Below, piece after piece: positions 24,011 to 36,055 of a stretch of 64,000 nucleotides of DNA. Source of the DNA: Brasenia schreberi (lineage: Eukaryota; Streptophyta; Magnoliopsida; Nymphaeales; Cabombaceae); assembly GCA_036023115.1 (NCBI GenBank), contig JAYKKT010000080.1, positions 11,339,501 through 11,403,500 on the forward strand. Direction: 5' to 3'. The position numbers and the translations under genes are program-made. The notes under the pieces were generated by a model. It worked only from the letters and a program-made list of their open reading frames with translations, did no database searches and had not been told where the DNA came from. Positions within the stretch are counted from its first letter, which is position 1. Each line of letters begins with the position of its first letter.

Positions 24011-25550
24011 TTAAAAGCTTGAAATTCCCAACTTGACAAGTGTCTTTTTAAATCCATTGACTGGAATTGGTTTGGTGAATATATTTGCCAATTGATCTTC
24101 TGAGCGTACATGAATCAGGTTGAAAATTCCTTTAGAAATCTTTTCTCTGATAAAGTGGCAATCAATCTCAATATATTTGCTCCTTTCGTAAAATACTAGA
24201 TTTAAGGCTATTTGAAGTGCAACTTTACTATCAATAAAGAAACTAATTGGAATGTTTCTTTTCAAACCAATCTCTTCTAGAAGGATATAATCCATAGACC
24301 TTCACACATGCCTAGAGCAATAGCACACGATACTCAACTTCTGCACTTCACCTGGCCACCACAAGTTGCTTCTTACTTTTTCAAGATACAATATTGCCTC
24401 TTAAACATACCATATAATCAGATGTTGACTTTCTATCGATTTTGGAGCCTGCCCAATCAGCATCTGAGTAGATCTTTATATCAAGTAATAAATGAGGAGC
24501 ATATAGTAAGCCATAAGTAATTGTAGATTTCAAGTATCTGATGATATGAAATACTGTGCTCATATGGTATTTTGATGGACAGTGCATCATCTACTAACAT
24601 ATCCAACTGCAAAACTGATGTCGGGTCTCATAATAGTAACATATATCAATTTTCCCACTATCCTCTAGTACTTACCAACATCTTCATATGGTTATGTAGC
24701 CTTATCATTATCTTCTTTAGAAATTTCCATTGGGATAGAACATATCCTACAATCCTCCATTTTAGTTTCCTTCAGTAAGTCTAGAATATATTTTCTTTGA
24801 CTTAAGAATAAGTAATCATTCTTATAAATCACTTCTATTCCCAAGAAGTAATGTAATCTTCCCAAATTCTTCAATTCAAATAATGTACTTAGTCTCATCT
24901 TTAGGTCAACAATGCCTTCAGTATCGTCACCTATAATGATGATATCATCCACATATAACAATAGCACAATAGTTTTCTAACCTTGCTTGATGAATAGTGA
25001 GTGATCACTGACACACTGTTTGAACCCCAAATTCATAACACCATTACTGAATTTTTAAAACCATGCCCGTGGAGATTGTTTTAAGCCATAAATTGAATTC
25101 TTTAATTTGCATACCTTACTTGACTCTAGTGCATGAGTATACCCAGGAGGTAAATTCATGTAAATGTCTTCCGTAAGATCTTCCTGAAGAAAGGCATTTT
25201 TAACATCCAACTGCATTAATTTCCATCCCTTATTAAGGGCTACACTTAAAATAATTCTAGTAGTGTTCATCTTCACCACTGGAGCAATTATTTTTGTGTA
25301 ATCTATGCCATATGATTGACTGTACCCTTCAGCTACTAGTCTTGCTTTGTATCTCTCCATATTTCCATCAGCCTTATACTTTACTGAACATACCCATTTG
25401 CATCCTACTGTCTTCCTTTCTTATAGTAGATCAACCAGTTCTCATGTTTTGTTTCTTACAAGTGCTGTAATTTTCTCTTCCATCGCTGCCTTCCAATCTG
25501 GATGTTGCTTTGCTACTTCAAATGTTCTTGGAATATAGGTGTTATCTACA
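24011..25550 (-). pseudogene. copia reverse transcriptase and RNase H, broken
   Basis: On the minus strand the reverse transcriptase starts with [20 protein letters not shown] (about 25360). It continues with KGWKLMQLDVKNAFLQ and YGLKQSPRAWF (to 25055), then LLLYVDDIIIIGDD, the catalytic box, at about 24925-24967. RNase H follows with IKIYSDADWAGSKIDRKST (24381-24590) and IEIDCHFIREKI (24011-24295). Frame breaks separate these four pieces. The first frame starts in the linker between integrase and reverse transcriptase, where LINE copy 2 interrupts the element upstream. Confidence 0.9.
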
Positions 25551-26040
25551 TTCATCATAAACAACTAGTATTCTCTGGGGTAATTAGCATATGACACCAT
25601 CTTTTGCAATGAATACTTTGCAACTTCACGTTTTTCCTTTCGAAGTACGATCGGTAAATCATACAAAGTACTATCAGAATTATAGGAAATTACCTGAGAA
25701 AGAGTTACATCTGATTCAGGATGAGAAATTTGATTAGTTGATTGATGTGGGAGAAAAGACTTTCTTTCACCTCTGGTATATACCTGTCATTCCTTTTCCT
25801 GAGGTAGTAGCGTTTTCTCCTCTTCCCTTTCATGCTCTAGTTGAGTTTCAACTAGTGGAAGTGGTATAACAGTAGACGATTGTATATCGGAAGGAAGAGT
25901 TTCCTGCATGGTATAAAATGGTGTATCCTCATGAAAAGTAACATCCATTGTAACATATATTTTTCTTCTAAGAGGATCATAACACTTGTACCCCTTCTAA
26001 GTAGAGGAGTACAACAACAACAACTAAGCCTTTTCCCATA

Positions 26041-29000
26041 CTAGACGGGGTCGGCTACATGGATTCTTTGTTTCCACATATCCCTATCATATGCCATGTT
26101 AGCAGTCAACTCCCAATAAGCTAGATCATTCTTTATTGTTTATTTCCAACACTTTTGTGGTCGTCTTCTACCTCTTTTAATACTTTCCAAATTTAGTTTT
26201 TATAACCTTCTTAGAAGTTCTTTTTTGATCTTCTTTCTACATGTCCAAACCATCTTAAACGATATTCTCTCATTTTATTCTCTATTGGTGCCACTCCTAA
26301 TTTGTTTCTAATAACCTCACGGTCTTTTCTTGTATGGCCACTCATCCATCTCAACATCTTCATTTCTGTCACAGACATCTTTTGTACATGTTGATGATTA
26401 ACTGCCCAACACTCAGAACCATAAAACATGGCAGGCCTAATTGCTGCTCTATAATATTTACCATCTAATTTTAGTGGTATTTCTTATCACAAAGAATACC
26501 TGATGCTCCTCTCCATTTTAACCAACCAGCATTAATTCTATGTGTAACATCTCCATCAATTCTTCCATCACTCTGAAAAATTGACCCTAGGTATTTAAAA
26601 CTTTCCTTTTGGGTATTTAAAACTTTCCTTTTGGGGAATGCAATGTGTGCCAATTTTAATTTTTATGTCCTCTGAAGTAACCAAATGATCAAACTTACAT
26701 TCCATATATTCTGTCTTTGTTCTACTAAGTCGGAGGCCTTTGCTTTCTAATGTTTCTCTCCATAGTTCTAATTTTCTATTAACTTTTTCCTTAGACTCCT
26801 CCACTAATACAATGTCATATGCAAATAACATACACCAAGGTACTTCATCTTGAATATGTTTTGTTAACTCATCCATCACCATTATAAATAAGTATGGACT
26901 TAAAGTTTATCCTTGATGTAACCCAATATTAACTTCAAAGAAGTCTGTCATTTCTTCATGAGTCCTCACACATGTTTTTGCACCATCATACATGTCTCTT
27001 ATAACGTTAATATATGTCAATGGGATACCTCTTTTTTCCAAAGTTCTCCAAAGAACCTCCCTCGGTACCCTATCATAAGTTTTTTCTAGATCAATAAATA
27101 TCATGTGAAGGTCTTTCTTTTTTGCTCTAAAATGTTCCATAAGACGTCTTAAAAGGTGAATCGCTTCAATAGTAGATCTGCCTGGCATGAATCCAAATTG
27201 GTTCTCTGTTGTACTTGATACTTGTCTTAACCTACGCTCGATAATTCTTTCCCATAATTTCATAGTATGACTCATTAACTTGATACCTCGATAATTCACA
27301 CAATTTTGAATGTCTCCCTTGTTCTTATATATGGGTATAAGTGTACTTGCTCTCCATTCCTCGGGCATCTTTTGGTTTTTCCATATTTCATTAAATAATC
27401 TTGTGAGCCAAGTGATTCCTATTTCTCCTAGTATTTTCCAAACTTCTATAGGAATATTATCTGGTCCTACCGATTTGCCACCCTTCATATGTTTAAGAGC
27501 CTCTTTGACTTCGTTCTTTTGAATACGTCGGTAGAAATTGTGGTTTATATACTTTTCTGACTTAGCTAAATCTCCTAAACTAATACTAACATCTTTATTT
27601 TCATTAAAAAGATTATAAAAATAGTTTTTCCATCTATTTCTTATATCATCATTTGCCACTAGAATTTTTTCATCCTCGTCTTTTATGCATTTAACATAAT
27701 TAAGATCTTTAGTTTTCTTATCTCTAGCCCTAGCTGTCATAAAAATATCTCTTTCACCCTCTTTTGAGTTGAGTTTTTTATATAAGTCCTTCCAAATCTT
27801 AGCTTTTGCTTCACTTATAGCCTTTTTTGCTTCCTTCTTTACTTTCTTATAAGCTTCTAAAGTTTCACTAGTTTTCTTAGCATAATGTAATTTGTAACAT
27901 CCCTCTTTGCCTTGATTTTATTTTGTACTTCACTCCACCACCAAGCTTCTTTTTTGTGTCGGTACACCTCCCTTAGATACCCCTAACACATCTTTCACCA
28001 CTTTCCTAATATGTATAGCTATATTGTTCCACATATCACAGGGTGTGCCAACATAATTCCAAACATCTCCTTGAAGTACTTTATGTTTAAATATATCTTC
28101 TTTCTCGCTTTTGAGGTTCTACCATTTAGTCTGAATAGCTCGATAAACTCTGTTCTTCTTTGTCCATTTTTTTATTTGTAAATCCATAACTAAAAGTCGT
28201 GTTGGGTGGTTAAGCTTTCTCCTGGAATTACCTTACAATCTTTACAACACGCTCTATCTTTTTTTCTACAAATAAAGTAATCAATTTGTGTTTGTGATAA
28301 GCCACTCTTATAAGTAATTAAATGTTCATCTCGTTTTTTGAAGATTGTATTGACTATAAAGAGATCAAATGCCATAGCAAAATTTAAAATCTCCCCACCT
28401 TCCTCATTTATATCCCCAAAACCAAAGTTTCCATGAATCCCTTGATATCCTAATGCCTCTTTACCGACATGTCCATTTAAATCTCCTCCTAAACAAATCA
28501 TCTCCCTTTGTGGAATCTTTTGAAACACCTTATCTAACTCTTCCCAAAAATTTGTCTTTATACTATCTTCTAGTCCTACTTGGGGTGCGTAAGCACAAAC
28601 TATATTCAAAACCTCTGCTCCTAACACTAATTTCAACGTCATGATTCGGTCACTATATTGTTGTATGTCTACTACACTCTCTTTTAAATCTTTATTTATG
28701 ATAATACCAACTCCGTTTCGAGCCTTTTCTTTACTTGAATACCATAATTTAAAACCTGTATCCTCTATCTCCTTTGCTTTTTCTCCAACCCACTTTGTCT
28801 CTTGTAAACATAGAATATGAATCTTTCTCCGAATCATAGTATCTACCACCCCCATTAGCTTACCGAATAATGTTCCGATATTCCAAGAGCCAATACGAAT
28901 CTTATTATCTAGGACTAGCTTCCTTACCCCTCGCATGCATCCATAATCAAAATGCGGAGACCCTCTCTGAAATTTTTTCACTACATTCAGGCGACAATGT

Positions 29001-29194
29001 AGCGGGACTAACTTCTTTACGCACACCCGTCCATGATATGGGAACCCTCTCTGCAATTGATTCACTACATTCGGGCGAAAATGTAGTGGCCCTTGCTTAC
29101 TTCTTACTACAATCGGACTCTGCAGCACGTCGCTAGGCGGGGATGCCCCAAAGTAGTGCTCATAATTTTTGTAATCCATGTTATAAAAATCCAA
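26041..29194 (-). pseudogene. LINE endonuclease / reverse transcriptase polyprotein, broken (copy 2)
   Basis: The open frame from 29194 to 28190 joins the N-terminal extension (from MDFYNMDYKNYEHYF) in frame to the endonuclease (IRIGSWNIGTL, LQETKWVGEKA, GDLNGHVGKEA, SQTQIDYFICRKKD). A one-base deletion near 28199 ends it. A TAG replaces a Trp codon (AAATGG-TAG) near 28120. The reverse transcriptase resumes (26907-27740) and is cut by a TAA where copy 1 has a Ser codon (about 26908). The next piece (26595-26882) reads MLFAYDIVLV: the first catalytic Asp of the FADD box is Tyr (codon 26817-26819). The C-terminal part is split again (26471-26653 and 26211-26429, the latter keeping MLRWMSGHTRKDRE that copy 1 lost). 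It is inactive as it stands. Confidence 0.9.
28945..29140 (-). repeat. 84-bp direct repeats with short palindromes in the LINE 5' coding region
   Basis: On the plus strand CTACATTC-(n)-AATGTAG palindromes start at 28981 and 29065, 84 bp (28 codons) apart, each preceded by CCCTCTCTG. A third, weaker version lies near 29105. The translated repeat is a PLHxRxNVVxxxQRGxP motif, seen twice in the N-terminal extension. The same arrangement is in copy 1 (about 17210-17370). Confidence 0.8.
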
Positions 29195-29312
29195 TGAAGT
29201 TTTACGCTGGTTGTCGGAAGCCTAACACAACCCTCCTCCTTTATCCGGGCTTGGAACCGGCAATGCAAGGGTGATCCTTACATGGGCGGAGTTTCTTCTA
29301 AGTAGAGGAGTA

Positions 29313-31330
29313 TCCCATAAAAATGGATTTAACTGATCTTGCATCTAGTTTATCTCTTAAACCATGATGAATATGAATGAAGCATGTATATCCCAACACT
29401 CTTGGAAGTAGATGAAACTGTTTTTAGGAAGGACATAATGAATGAAATGGAGTATTACTATTGAGCACACTACTTGGCATACGATTTGTAAGAAAAATTA
29501 CAGTTACAACTGCTTCACCCCAATAACATTTCGGAGCATTACACCCAATTAACAGAGTTCTAGTAACTTCTAGAATATGTCAATTTTTCCTTCAAGAAAC
29601 GTCATTCTACTGTGGAGAATAAGCACATGAGGTCTGGTGCAGCATTCCATGATCAAGAAAATATGAATGAAGTATTTGAGACAAACTCACCACCATTATC
29701 ACTACGAAAGATTTTAATAATACGCTGAAACTGAGTATGCACAAACTCACAGTATATAGGAAGAATATTCTTTATTTCATCCTTAGATTTCATGTGGTAT
29801 ATCATAGTAAATCTAGTATAATCATCAATTAATGAGATAAAGCACTTATGTCCATGCAATGAAGTAGTAGAGCAAGGTCCCCAAATATCACAATGAACTA
29901 TCTCAAAAGGAACGGAGGATTTTTGTTCACTCAAAGAAAAAGAAGTACGATAATGTTTTGCCTTTTGATTGGTTTCACAATTCAAAATCAAATCATTACA
30001 AGGACCAAGTTCAATGTCCTAATCTATGGTGCCAGCGAGGTAAATCTTCCTTCTGCTTTTCTATAATAATTATTGATTGCATGACTGCTTCCTTATTTTC
30101 CTCGCAAAATATAAGCCTCTCCATACACTACCCCAACCAAAGATCCTCCTCGTCCTCAGTTCCTGAAAGAAACATCGAGTAGAATAAAAAATTATACAAC
30201 ATTTCAGATCCTGAGTCATGGCAAATACCGATAATAAATTGACTGATATATTTGGAACATGTAAAATATTTTTTAATATTTCAAAAGGTGCAATAATACT
30301 TCCTTTTTCAACTATAGGAGTGTGTGAGCCATCTATCAGTCTAATATTAATTTTCTCCTTAATCAACTCATAATCATCAAAAAAATCTTTCCTACTGACC
30401 ATGTGATCTGTTACACTAGAATCAATAATCCATATCCTGCAATGAGAAGTACTTATATTACCCTTAGCCATAAATAAAAATGGATATGCCATTGTTGCTT
30501 AAGGATCAATATTTGATGACGTCGATGGAGTGTATGAATCAGTTAAGCGAGCTTTGAGTAACTCAATCTCCTTCTTCATATCTGCCAATGAGGTTGCACT
30601 GTCTTCAGTATTGGGTTTATTATTCTGATCACTGCTGAAATAGGCTTTGGTGGATCTGTTCTGAAAATGAGTGGGTCTGCCAACTAATTCTCAACATGTT
30701 TCCTTTGTATGTCGTGACTTTCCACAATGAGAACAAGTTAACTTTTCCTTTTCCTCAGGGGTAAGTGAGGATCTGCGTCTACCACATCCATAGCCTCCCC
30801 TTCCCCAAGAGAATGGAGGAGTAGAAGTATTTCTTCCCACAAATGCAGAAGTCTCGGAACGGATCTTGGTTTCCTTCTCTAGATGTTTTATGTCATCTTC
30901 CCTAAGTAAGAGAGAGTACATTGTACTAAAGGAAGGAAGTTCTTCTCTGCTAAGAATATTATTTTTCACTGCCTTATAATCTGAAAAAATACCCCATAGA
31001 AAATCAAATATTTTTCATTCTTCAAACTCTTCATTGCGCTCTTGTGTACAACTTTGGCATTTTGTCTTGGAATATAGTTGTAATTCTTCTCATAAACCTC
31101 TGAGTTCTGCATAGTACTCACTTACTGATCTTCCTCCTTGCTTGCATTTTCTAATCTTTTCTATGAGATCATATTTCTTTGCTATATTCTTTCTTTGGGC
31201 ATAAGCCTCCTCCTGTACTACTAGCCAAATATCTCTAGCAGTTTCTAGGGCTAGGAACATGAATGTACTACCAATAGAAGGTGTCATGGATTGAATCAGT
31301 CAGGCACTCACGAGTGCATTCTCCCTATGA
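29313..31330 (-). pseudogene. copia gag, protease and integrase, broken
   Basis: On the minus strand the gag remnant begins near 31330. Its frame 31090-31287 includes FLALETARDIWLVVQEE and KCKQGGRSVSEYYAELRGL. The nucleocapsid zinc knuckle is CSHCGKSRHTKETC (30691-30740). The protease (30070-30492) has WIIDSSVTDHMVS where copia elements normally have DSGATDHM, so the active-site loop is altered. Integrase (29653-29991) has FEIVHCDIWGP, LIDDYTRF and RSDNGGEF, two of the catalytic acids. The gag N-terminus is missing beyond 'CHRENALVSA', pointing to an internal deletion. Stops and frame changes separate the pieces. Confidence 0.9.
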
Positions 31331-31493
31331 CATCGTGAATAGAGAGGGTTTGTAACTAAAGGTTGAGACATATCGCCAGTTATGTAGTCCCCTCTCCCTT
31401 TTATGAGGAAAGATGTTCACTTCTCTCTCCGAAACTGGTTTTTTCCATAATTTTCAGAATCTGTTTCTACATAGAGTGTTGTTTCCAAATCTT

Positions 31494-32010
31494 CACCTTA
31501 GTGAATAGATTTGACTAACCCAACAGAACTGAAGACGACCTGCTGAATATGACAACCTGTCACTTTGAGAACAGGTCCGCAACCCTGCTGAATATGACAA
31601 TGCACGTCTGAACGTCTGCAAAGTTATATGCATATTCGATATATATAGTGTATATATCGTATATGCAGTTTCTAAACACAACTTTAAAGCAAAAAAAAAA
31701 TGGAAACTGCCTTAACGTGAATCGCAAAAAAATGACTGCCCTGAATATGAAAAACGTGACTACCTTTATGTGAATATGAAAAACGAGATTGCCTTATGTG
31801 AATCTGAAGGAGGTTGCCCTGAATCTGAAAATGTGACTGCACTCTTTCTCTTTGTGTGTGTTGATTTGGAGATCGATTTTGGTACGGAGGTAGAGGACGA
31901 CGTCTTCTCTGTTGAACTGAGGAGGCAGATTGTTCTAATGATGATGGATGACAATGTTGATGATTAGGATGGCACGTCAACCTTTGTTGAACTCCACTCT
32001 CCTGACAAAA
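31494..32010 (-). other. Untranslated leader of the minus-strand copia
   Basis: The sequence lies between primer binding site and gag. It contains imperfect ~30-bp repeats around 31700-31850 built on CTGAATATGAAAAACGTGACT and GCCTTATGTGAATCTGAA phrases. No coding role is evident. Confidence 0.6.
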
Positions 32011-32022
32011 GCTCTGATACCA
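32011..32022 (-). promoter_or_regulatory. Primer binding site for initiator tRNA-Met
   Basis: The minus strand reads TGGTATCAGAGC immediately inside the 5' LTR. This is the standard plant copia primer site complementary to the 3' end of initiator tRNA-Met. Confidence 0.92.
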
Positions 32023-32329
32023 TGAAGACGTGTGCGTGATACAGTAAACTCAAAGAGACTCACACTAAACAAGATCTGAAGATACAAAATGTGAAGGACA
32101 GTTCGGCGCCCTCATGGCTGCTGACTTCTGTCGCTTTCTTCAATTCAAAAAATTAGTTTAACCTAATTACATACTTAAGCCTTTATAAGACTTAATTACC
32201 CTAAACTAGTAACTAGCTTTACCCGATTCCCAATGAACCAGAAACTGATCCATTGGGACCCAAACTACTAAGGAACATAAACACAAAATACATTAAGAAA
32301 CTGAAACACAAAAAACTTAATCTTCAACA
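32023..32329 (-). repeat. 5' LTR of the minus-strand copia
   Basis: It pairs with 23666-23991 over its full length. It lacks the ~19 bp present there and ends TCTTCAACA before the ACTCT half of the target duplication. Confidence 0.93.
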
Positions 32330-33486
32330 ACTCTTCCATCTCATAGTAGTTCATTCTGAAAGAGAAGAGGGGAGCCCGTTTGCCCAATTATGCTGCTGGA
32401 ACTGTGTTTTGTTGGTGGTTTAGCCAATAATTAAACAGACACAGAAACCTTCAAGAAGAAATTTTTGATACAATACCATCTCAGATGCTATGGTACATAC
32501 AATTCAAATGGTAAGTCATCCAAAGCATTGGCAGGAAACATCCAAAGGCCCGTAAAGTAATGTTATATGAGAGTACACTCCAGACTGTGGCACAGAAAAG
32601 GACCTCTTCACTGGTCCATTTCAATAAAATTTTGTTTCTGAAAATATTTATGCTGCATGACATGTAAAATAAAGGAAAGCCTATCATAAATTGGGAACCA
32701 TCTTTAAGGACTGAAACTATATCTCTACAATCTTTGGAGCTTAATGCTTCAATTTCTTACAGAACATAACATCCCATCTCATTGCACGAAAGCATGGTCC
32801 TTATTTCCATCCATAACAATCTATGAATAATCCTCCCACACCATGATAATTGCGGCAGGAATTCTAAAGGATAAAAAAACAGTAAATAGGAAGACCAGCC
32901 AACACAGACTTGACAAGTATCAGTTGGTCCACGTATTAAAAGAAGCAACTACGCCACAAATCAATGTGGTTACAAATGCCTGAAAATATATTAGCACCAG
33001 TCATCTTCCAGCTTCCAAACAGAGTGGTATTCGTAGGTACTTGATTGGAAAATCAGAACCGTTTCAACAGAGCAATGAATAAATAAACTCCAACATGCCT
33101 TGAATGACACAGAAAGTGATGACAGTTGTGTGCCCCTTGGGACCACTGCTACACCATCTTGAGATTCAGAAGGAATGGCTCTCAAGTGTCATTAGGAATC
33201 TATCATCTGATTCATAAGAAAGCAATGGATCCTCAACAAAAACAAAGGGAGAAAGTCGAAGGAGAAGTCGCCACTTTGTTTTGCCAATATAAGCTAGGTA
33301 GAGCAAATCATTATAGAGAACCAAACAAGAGGCCATTGTCAGAAAAATCGTGATTCTCTTTTGCCAGCCAACCTGAGTCTTGGCAGTAAATAGTAACAAA
33401 ATTCACTCTATGATTGATTGGCTTTGACAAATTGACTTGGAAACCTTGTAAAGAATAACAATAGGCAAGTTATCTAATGTGCTAAG
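32330..33486. other. Native flank downstream of TIFY8, left part
   Basis: No gene was recognised. Removing the copia at 33487-36391 joins this stretch at CTAAG to 36397-37261, so together they are about 2 kb of original sequence between the transposon nest and the TIFY8 stop codon. Short minus-strand frames have no recognised domain. Confidence 0.5.
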
Positions 33487-33824
33487 TGTTAAAGAGTAAT
33501 TGACTTAGGTGTCTTATGTTAGATGTGTCTTGTGGTAGATGTCGTTTAAGTGTAATGGGTCTCTCATGTAATGTAATATCGTATTGTGTCATTTCACGTG
33601 TTATGTCTAATTTGTATTAATTAATAGTGATTGGGGGTAGATTAGGAATTCAAGTTAGAAGGAATATAAGTAAGTGGATTAGGGTTAAGCTTTTGTAAGC
33701 GAGAGAGGCTGGACGGCAGCCAGGGAAGCAGTCTCATCGTCATTTTGGGACAGATTGGAGGCATGTCTCCAATCCGTCAACGGTTGTAAGTATTTTTCTT
33801 CATGTGAATGATATTATTTTAGCA
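33487..33824 (+). repeat. 5' LTR of the deleted copia
   Basis: TG...CA ends with the CTAAG target copy on its left. It is the near-identical partner of 36056-36391. Confidence 0.95.
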
Positions 33825-33835
33825 TGGCATCAAAA

Positions 33836-36050
33836 AATTGTCATATTCTAGAGGTGGCCAAGACACTTTTACTTCAGAGTAATGTTCCTAAACTCTATTA
33901 GGGAGAAGCCGTTCTTCCTGCTTTTATCAATAGAATGCCCAGTACTATCCTTGAGGATGAAAGTCCAATGAAGTGTCTCAATAAGGAATCAAAATCATTT
34001 CATATAATTCCTCTTATATTTGGTTGTACCTGTTTTGTACATGTTCATTCACCTAATCATGACAAACTTAATCCTAAATCTGTAAAGTGCATTTTTTTTA
34101 GCTATTCTAACTCCCAAAAGGGCTATAAATGCTATGATCCTCTAACTAAGAAGCTATATGTTTCCATGGATGTTACCTTTACAGAATCTATTCCCTATTA
34201 TACTTCTCAGGGGGAGTTAACAACAACTCAACAAATTTCTCCTTAAGTCCTACCATTAGTCCCTGGTGATGCCAAAGATGATACAAATGATAATAGAAGT
34301 GAGGTCAGTAAGCAAGAGGAGATCTTAACGTATAAGGGAGGATCAAGAAACATTATCTACTCTGAAGAAGAACTAGCCCCATATACAAGTACCAAAGATA
34401 TTTCCCCTGACTCAGATCCTCAAGTGGAAGTGGTAGAAGATCTAGAGATTCCTATTGCCATTCGTAAAGGTAAACGCTCTTGTGCACGGTATCCTATTTC
34501 AAATTGTATCTCATATGTGAATACAGCTAAGGAGTATCAACATTTTGTTATAAATGCTGAAAAACACAAGATTCCTAAAAATTTTACAGAGGCAAATCAA
34601 TGTCCCTTATGGAGAGCTACTATAGAAGAAGAACTGAAGGCTCTTGAGAAAAATAAAACCTTGACAATCACAACATTACCCCCTGACAGGAACATTGTAG
34701 GATGCTAGATTAGTTGCAAAAAGATATAGTCAGTCGTATGGTATTGACTATATTGAAACATTTGCTCCTGTGGCTAAATTTACCTCTATAAGGATACTTC
34801 TTAGCAAGGCAGCTAACTTGAATTGGGATTTGTGGTAATTAGATGTTAAAAATGCTTTCTTACAAGGAGACTTACATGAAGAAGTGTACATGGAACTACC
34901 TCCATGGATGAGTATCAAAACAACTGATTATAGAGTGTGCAAGCTAAATAAAGCTATTTATGGGTTGAAGCAATCACCAAGAGCATGGTTTGATAAATTC
35001 AGTAAAGCAGTATGCAATCTTGGATATTGAAGAAGTCTCAATGATCATACAATCTTCTTCAAGAAGAGTTCAAAATTATCTATTCTTGGTGTCTATGTTG
35101 ATGATATTATTGTTACAGGTGATGATCTTGAAGAAATATCGAGGTTGAAGAGGAATCTCCATAAACTGTTTGATCTAAAAGATTTGGGTCGATTTCACTA
35201 TTTCTTGGGGATAGAGGTGTTGTATTCAACTCATGGTATCTTTTTGACTCAGAGGAAATATATGATGGATCTCCTTCATGACACAAACTTGCTTGACTGT
35301 AAACCAAGTGACATTCCTATGGAAGTTAATCAAAAATTATCTATCGACGACAGTGAAGAGTTTAGAGACTTTCATAAATATCAGATTTTAGCTGGCAAGC
35401 TTATATACTTGACAATTACTCATCCAGATATTACTTATGCTATGAGAATAGTGAGCAGATATATGCATTCTCCTACCAAGAACCATATGGATGCAGTGTA
35501 TAGAATTCTTCGATATCTCAAATCAACAGCAGGAATGGGTTTACTTTATTCAAAATCATCTAATTTGCACATTGAACTTTATTCTGATGCAAACTGGGCT
35601 GGTTCACGTGATAACCAAAAATCAACTAAAGGTTATGTTACATTACTTGGTGGTAATATTGTATCTTGGAAGAGTAAAAAACAGATAGTGGGTGCTAGAT
35701 CCACAGCAGAAGCAGAATACAAAGCTATAACGCAAGCCATGTGTGAAGGAAAATGGGTATCCTCATTGATCAGTGAACTGGGATTTTCTTCTAATCATTA
35801 TATACCTCTATACTGTGACAACAGTGCAACTATTCAAATGGCTTTCAATCCTGTGTATCATGAAAGAACCAAACATATAGAAATTGACTGTCACTTCATC
35901 TGAGAGAAGATATCTAATCAAGAATTCAAGCTGGAGTGCGTTCAATCTACAAAACAGTGGGCTGATTTTTTAACTAAAGCTACTACCAGCAGACAATTAA
36001 AGGAGACATTATCCAAGTTTGGTGTTATAAATATCCTTCACCCAACTTGA
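33836..36050 (+). pseudogene. copia integrase C-terminus, reverse transcriptase and RNase H, broken
   Basis: Reading resumes inside integrase ('HILEVAKTLLLQ', about 33840) and continues through INRMPSTILEDESP and QKGYKCYDPLTKKLY (33935-34246). A linker frame (34424-34708) ends at NIVGC and is then missing the start of reverse transcriptase. It picks up in another frame at [16 protein letters not shown] (about 34702). Reverse transcriptase has the LDVKNAFLQGDLHEEVYMEL region, YGLKQSPRAWF and VYVDDIIVTGDD (about 35092). The 252-codon frame 35145-35903 covers the reverse transcriptase thumb and RNase H (SDANWAGSRDNQKSTKGY, STAEAEYKA, CDNSATIQMAF, HIEIDCHFI) and ends at a TGA where an Arg would be expected. 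Several stops and shifts remain. Confidence 0.92.
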
Positions 36051-36055
36051 GAGAG

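Larger units (their letters stand above)
26012..29294 (-). mobile_element. Full-length RTE-type LINE, copy 2, nested in copia
   Basis: The insertion is bounded by a perfect 18-bp target-site duplication, CTTCTAAGTAGAGGAGTA, at 25994-26011 and 29295-29312. This fixes the element at 3283 bp, with the (TTG)n tail at 26012 and its 5' end at 29294 on the minus strand. It is a close relative of copy 1 over its whole length. Removing it rejoins the copia integrase C-terminus. The intact duplication and the position inside a transposon show it is younger than the copia element. Confidence 0.95.
23666..32329 (-). mobile_element. Ty1/copia LTR retrotransposon with both LTRs, split by LINE copy 2
   Basis: Both LTRs begin TGAAGACGTG and end TCTTCAACA on the plus strand: 23666-23991 (3' LTR of the element) and 32023-32329 (5' LTR). 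Flanking pentamers GCTCT (23661-23665) and ACTCT (32330-32334) form a 5-bp target duplication with one transition. The initiator tRNA-Met primer site TGGTATCAGAGC (complement of 32011-32022) and a G-rich polypurine tract at 23992-24005 lie in the right places. Without the LINE and one copy of its target duplication the element would be 5363 bp. The LTRs differ by roughly a dozen substitutions and one ~19-bp gap, so it is moderately old. All coding parts are broken. Confidence 0.93.

Noticed and set aside
29194..29294. Possible self-cleaving ribozyme at the LINE 5' end
   Set aside because: A GCCGG...CCCGG hairpin can be drawn, but I could not fit the required HDV-type pseudoknot and catalytic core by eye.
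31684..31980. Minus- and plus-strand open frames in the copia leader
   Set aside because: They lie between primer site and gag, overlap each other in several frames and follow short leader repeats; not coding.
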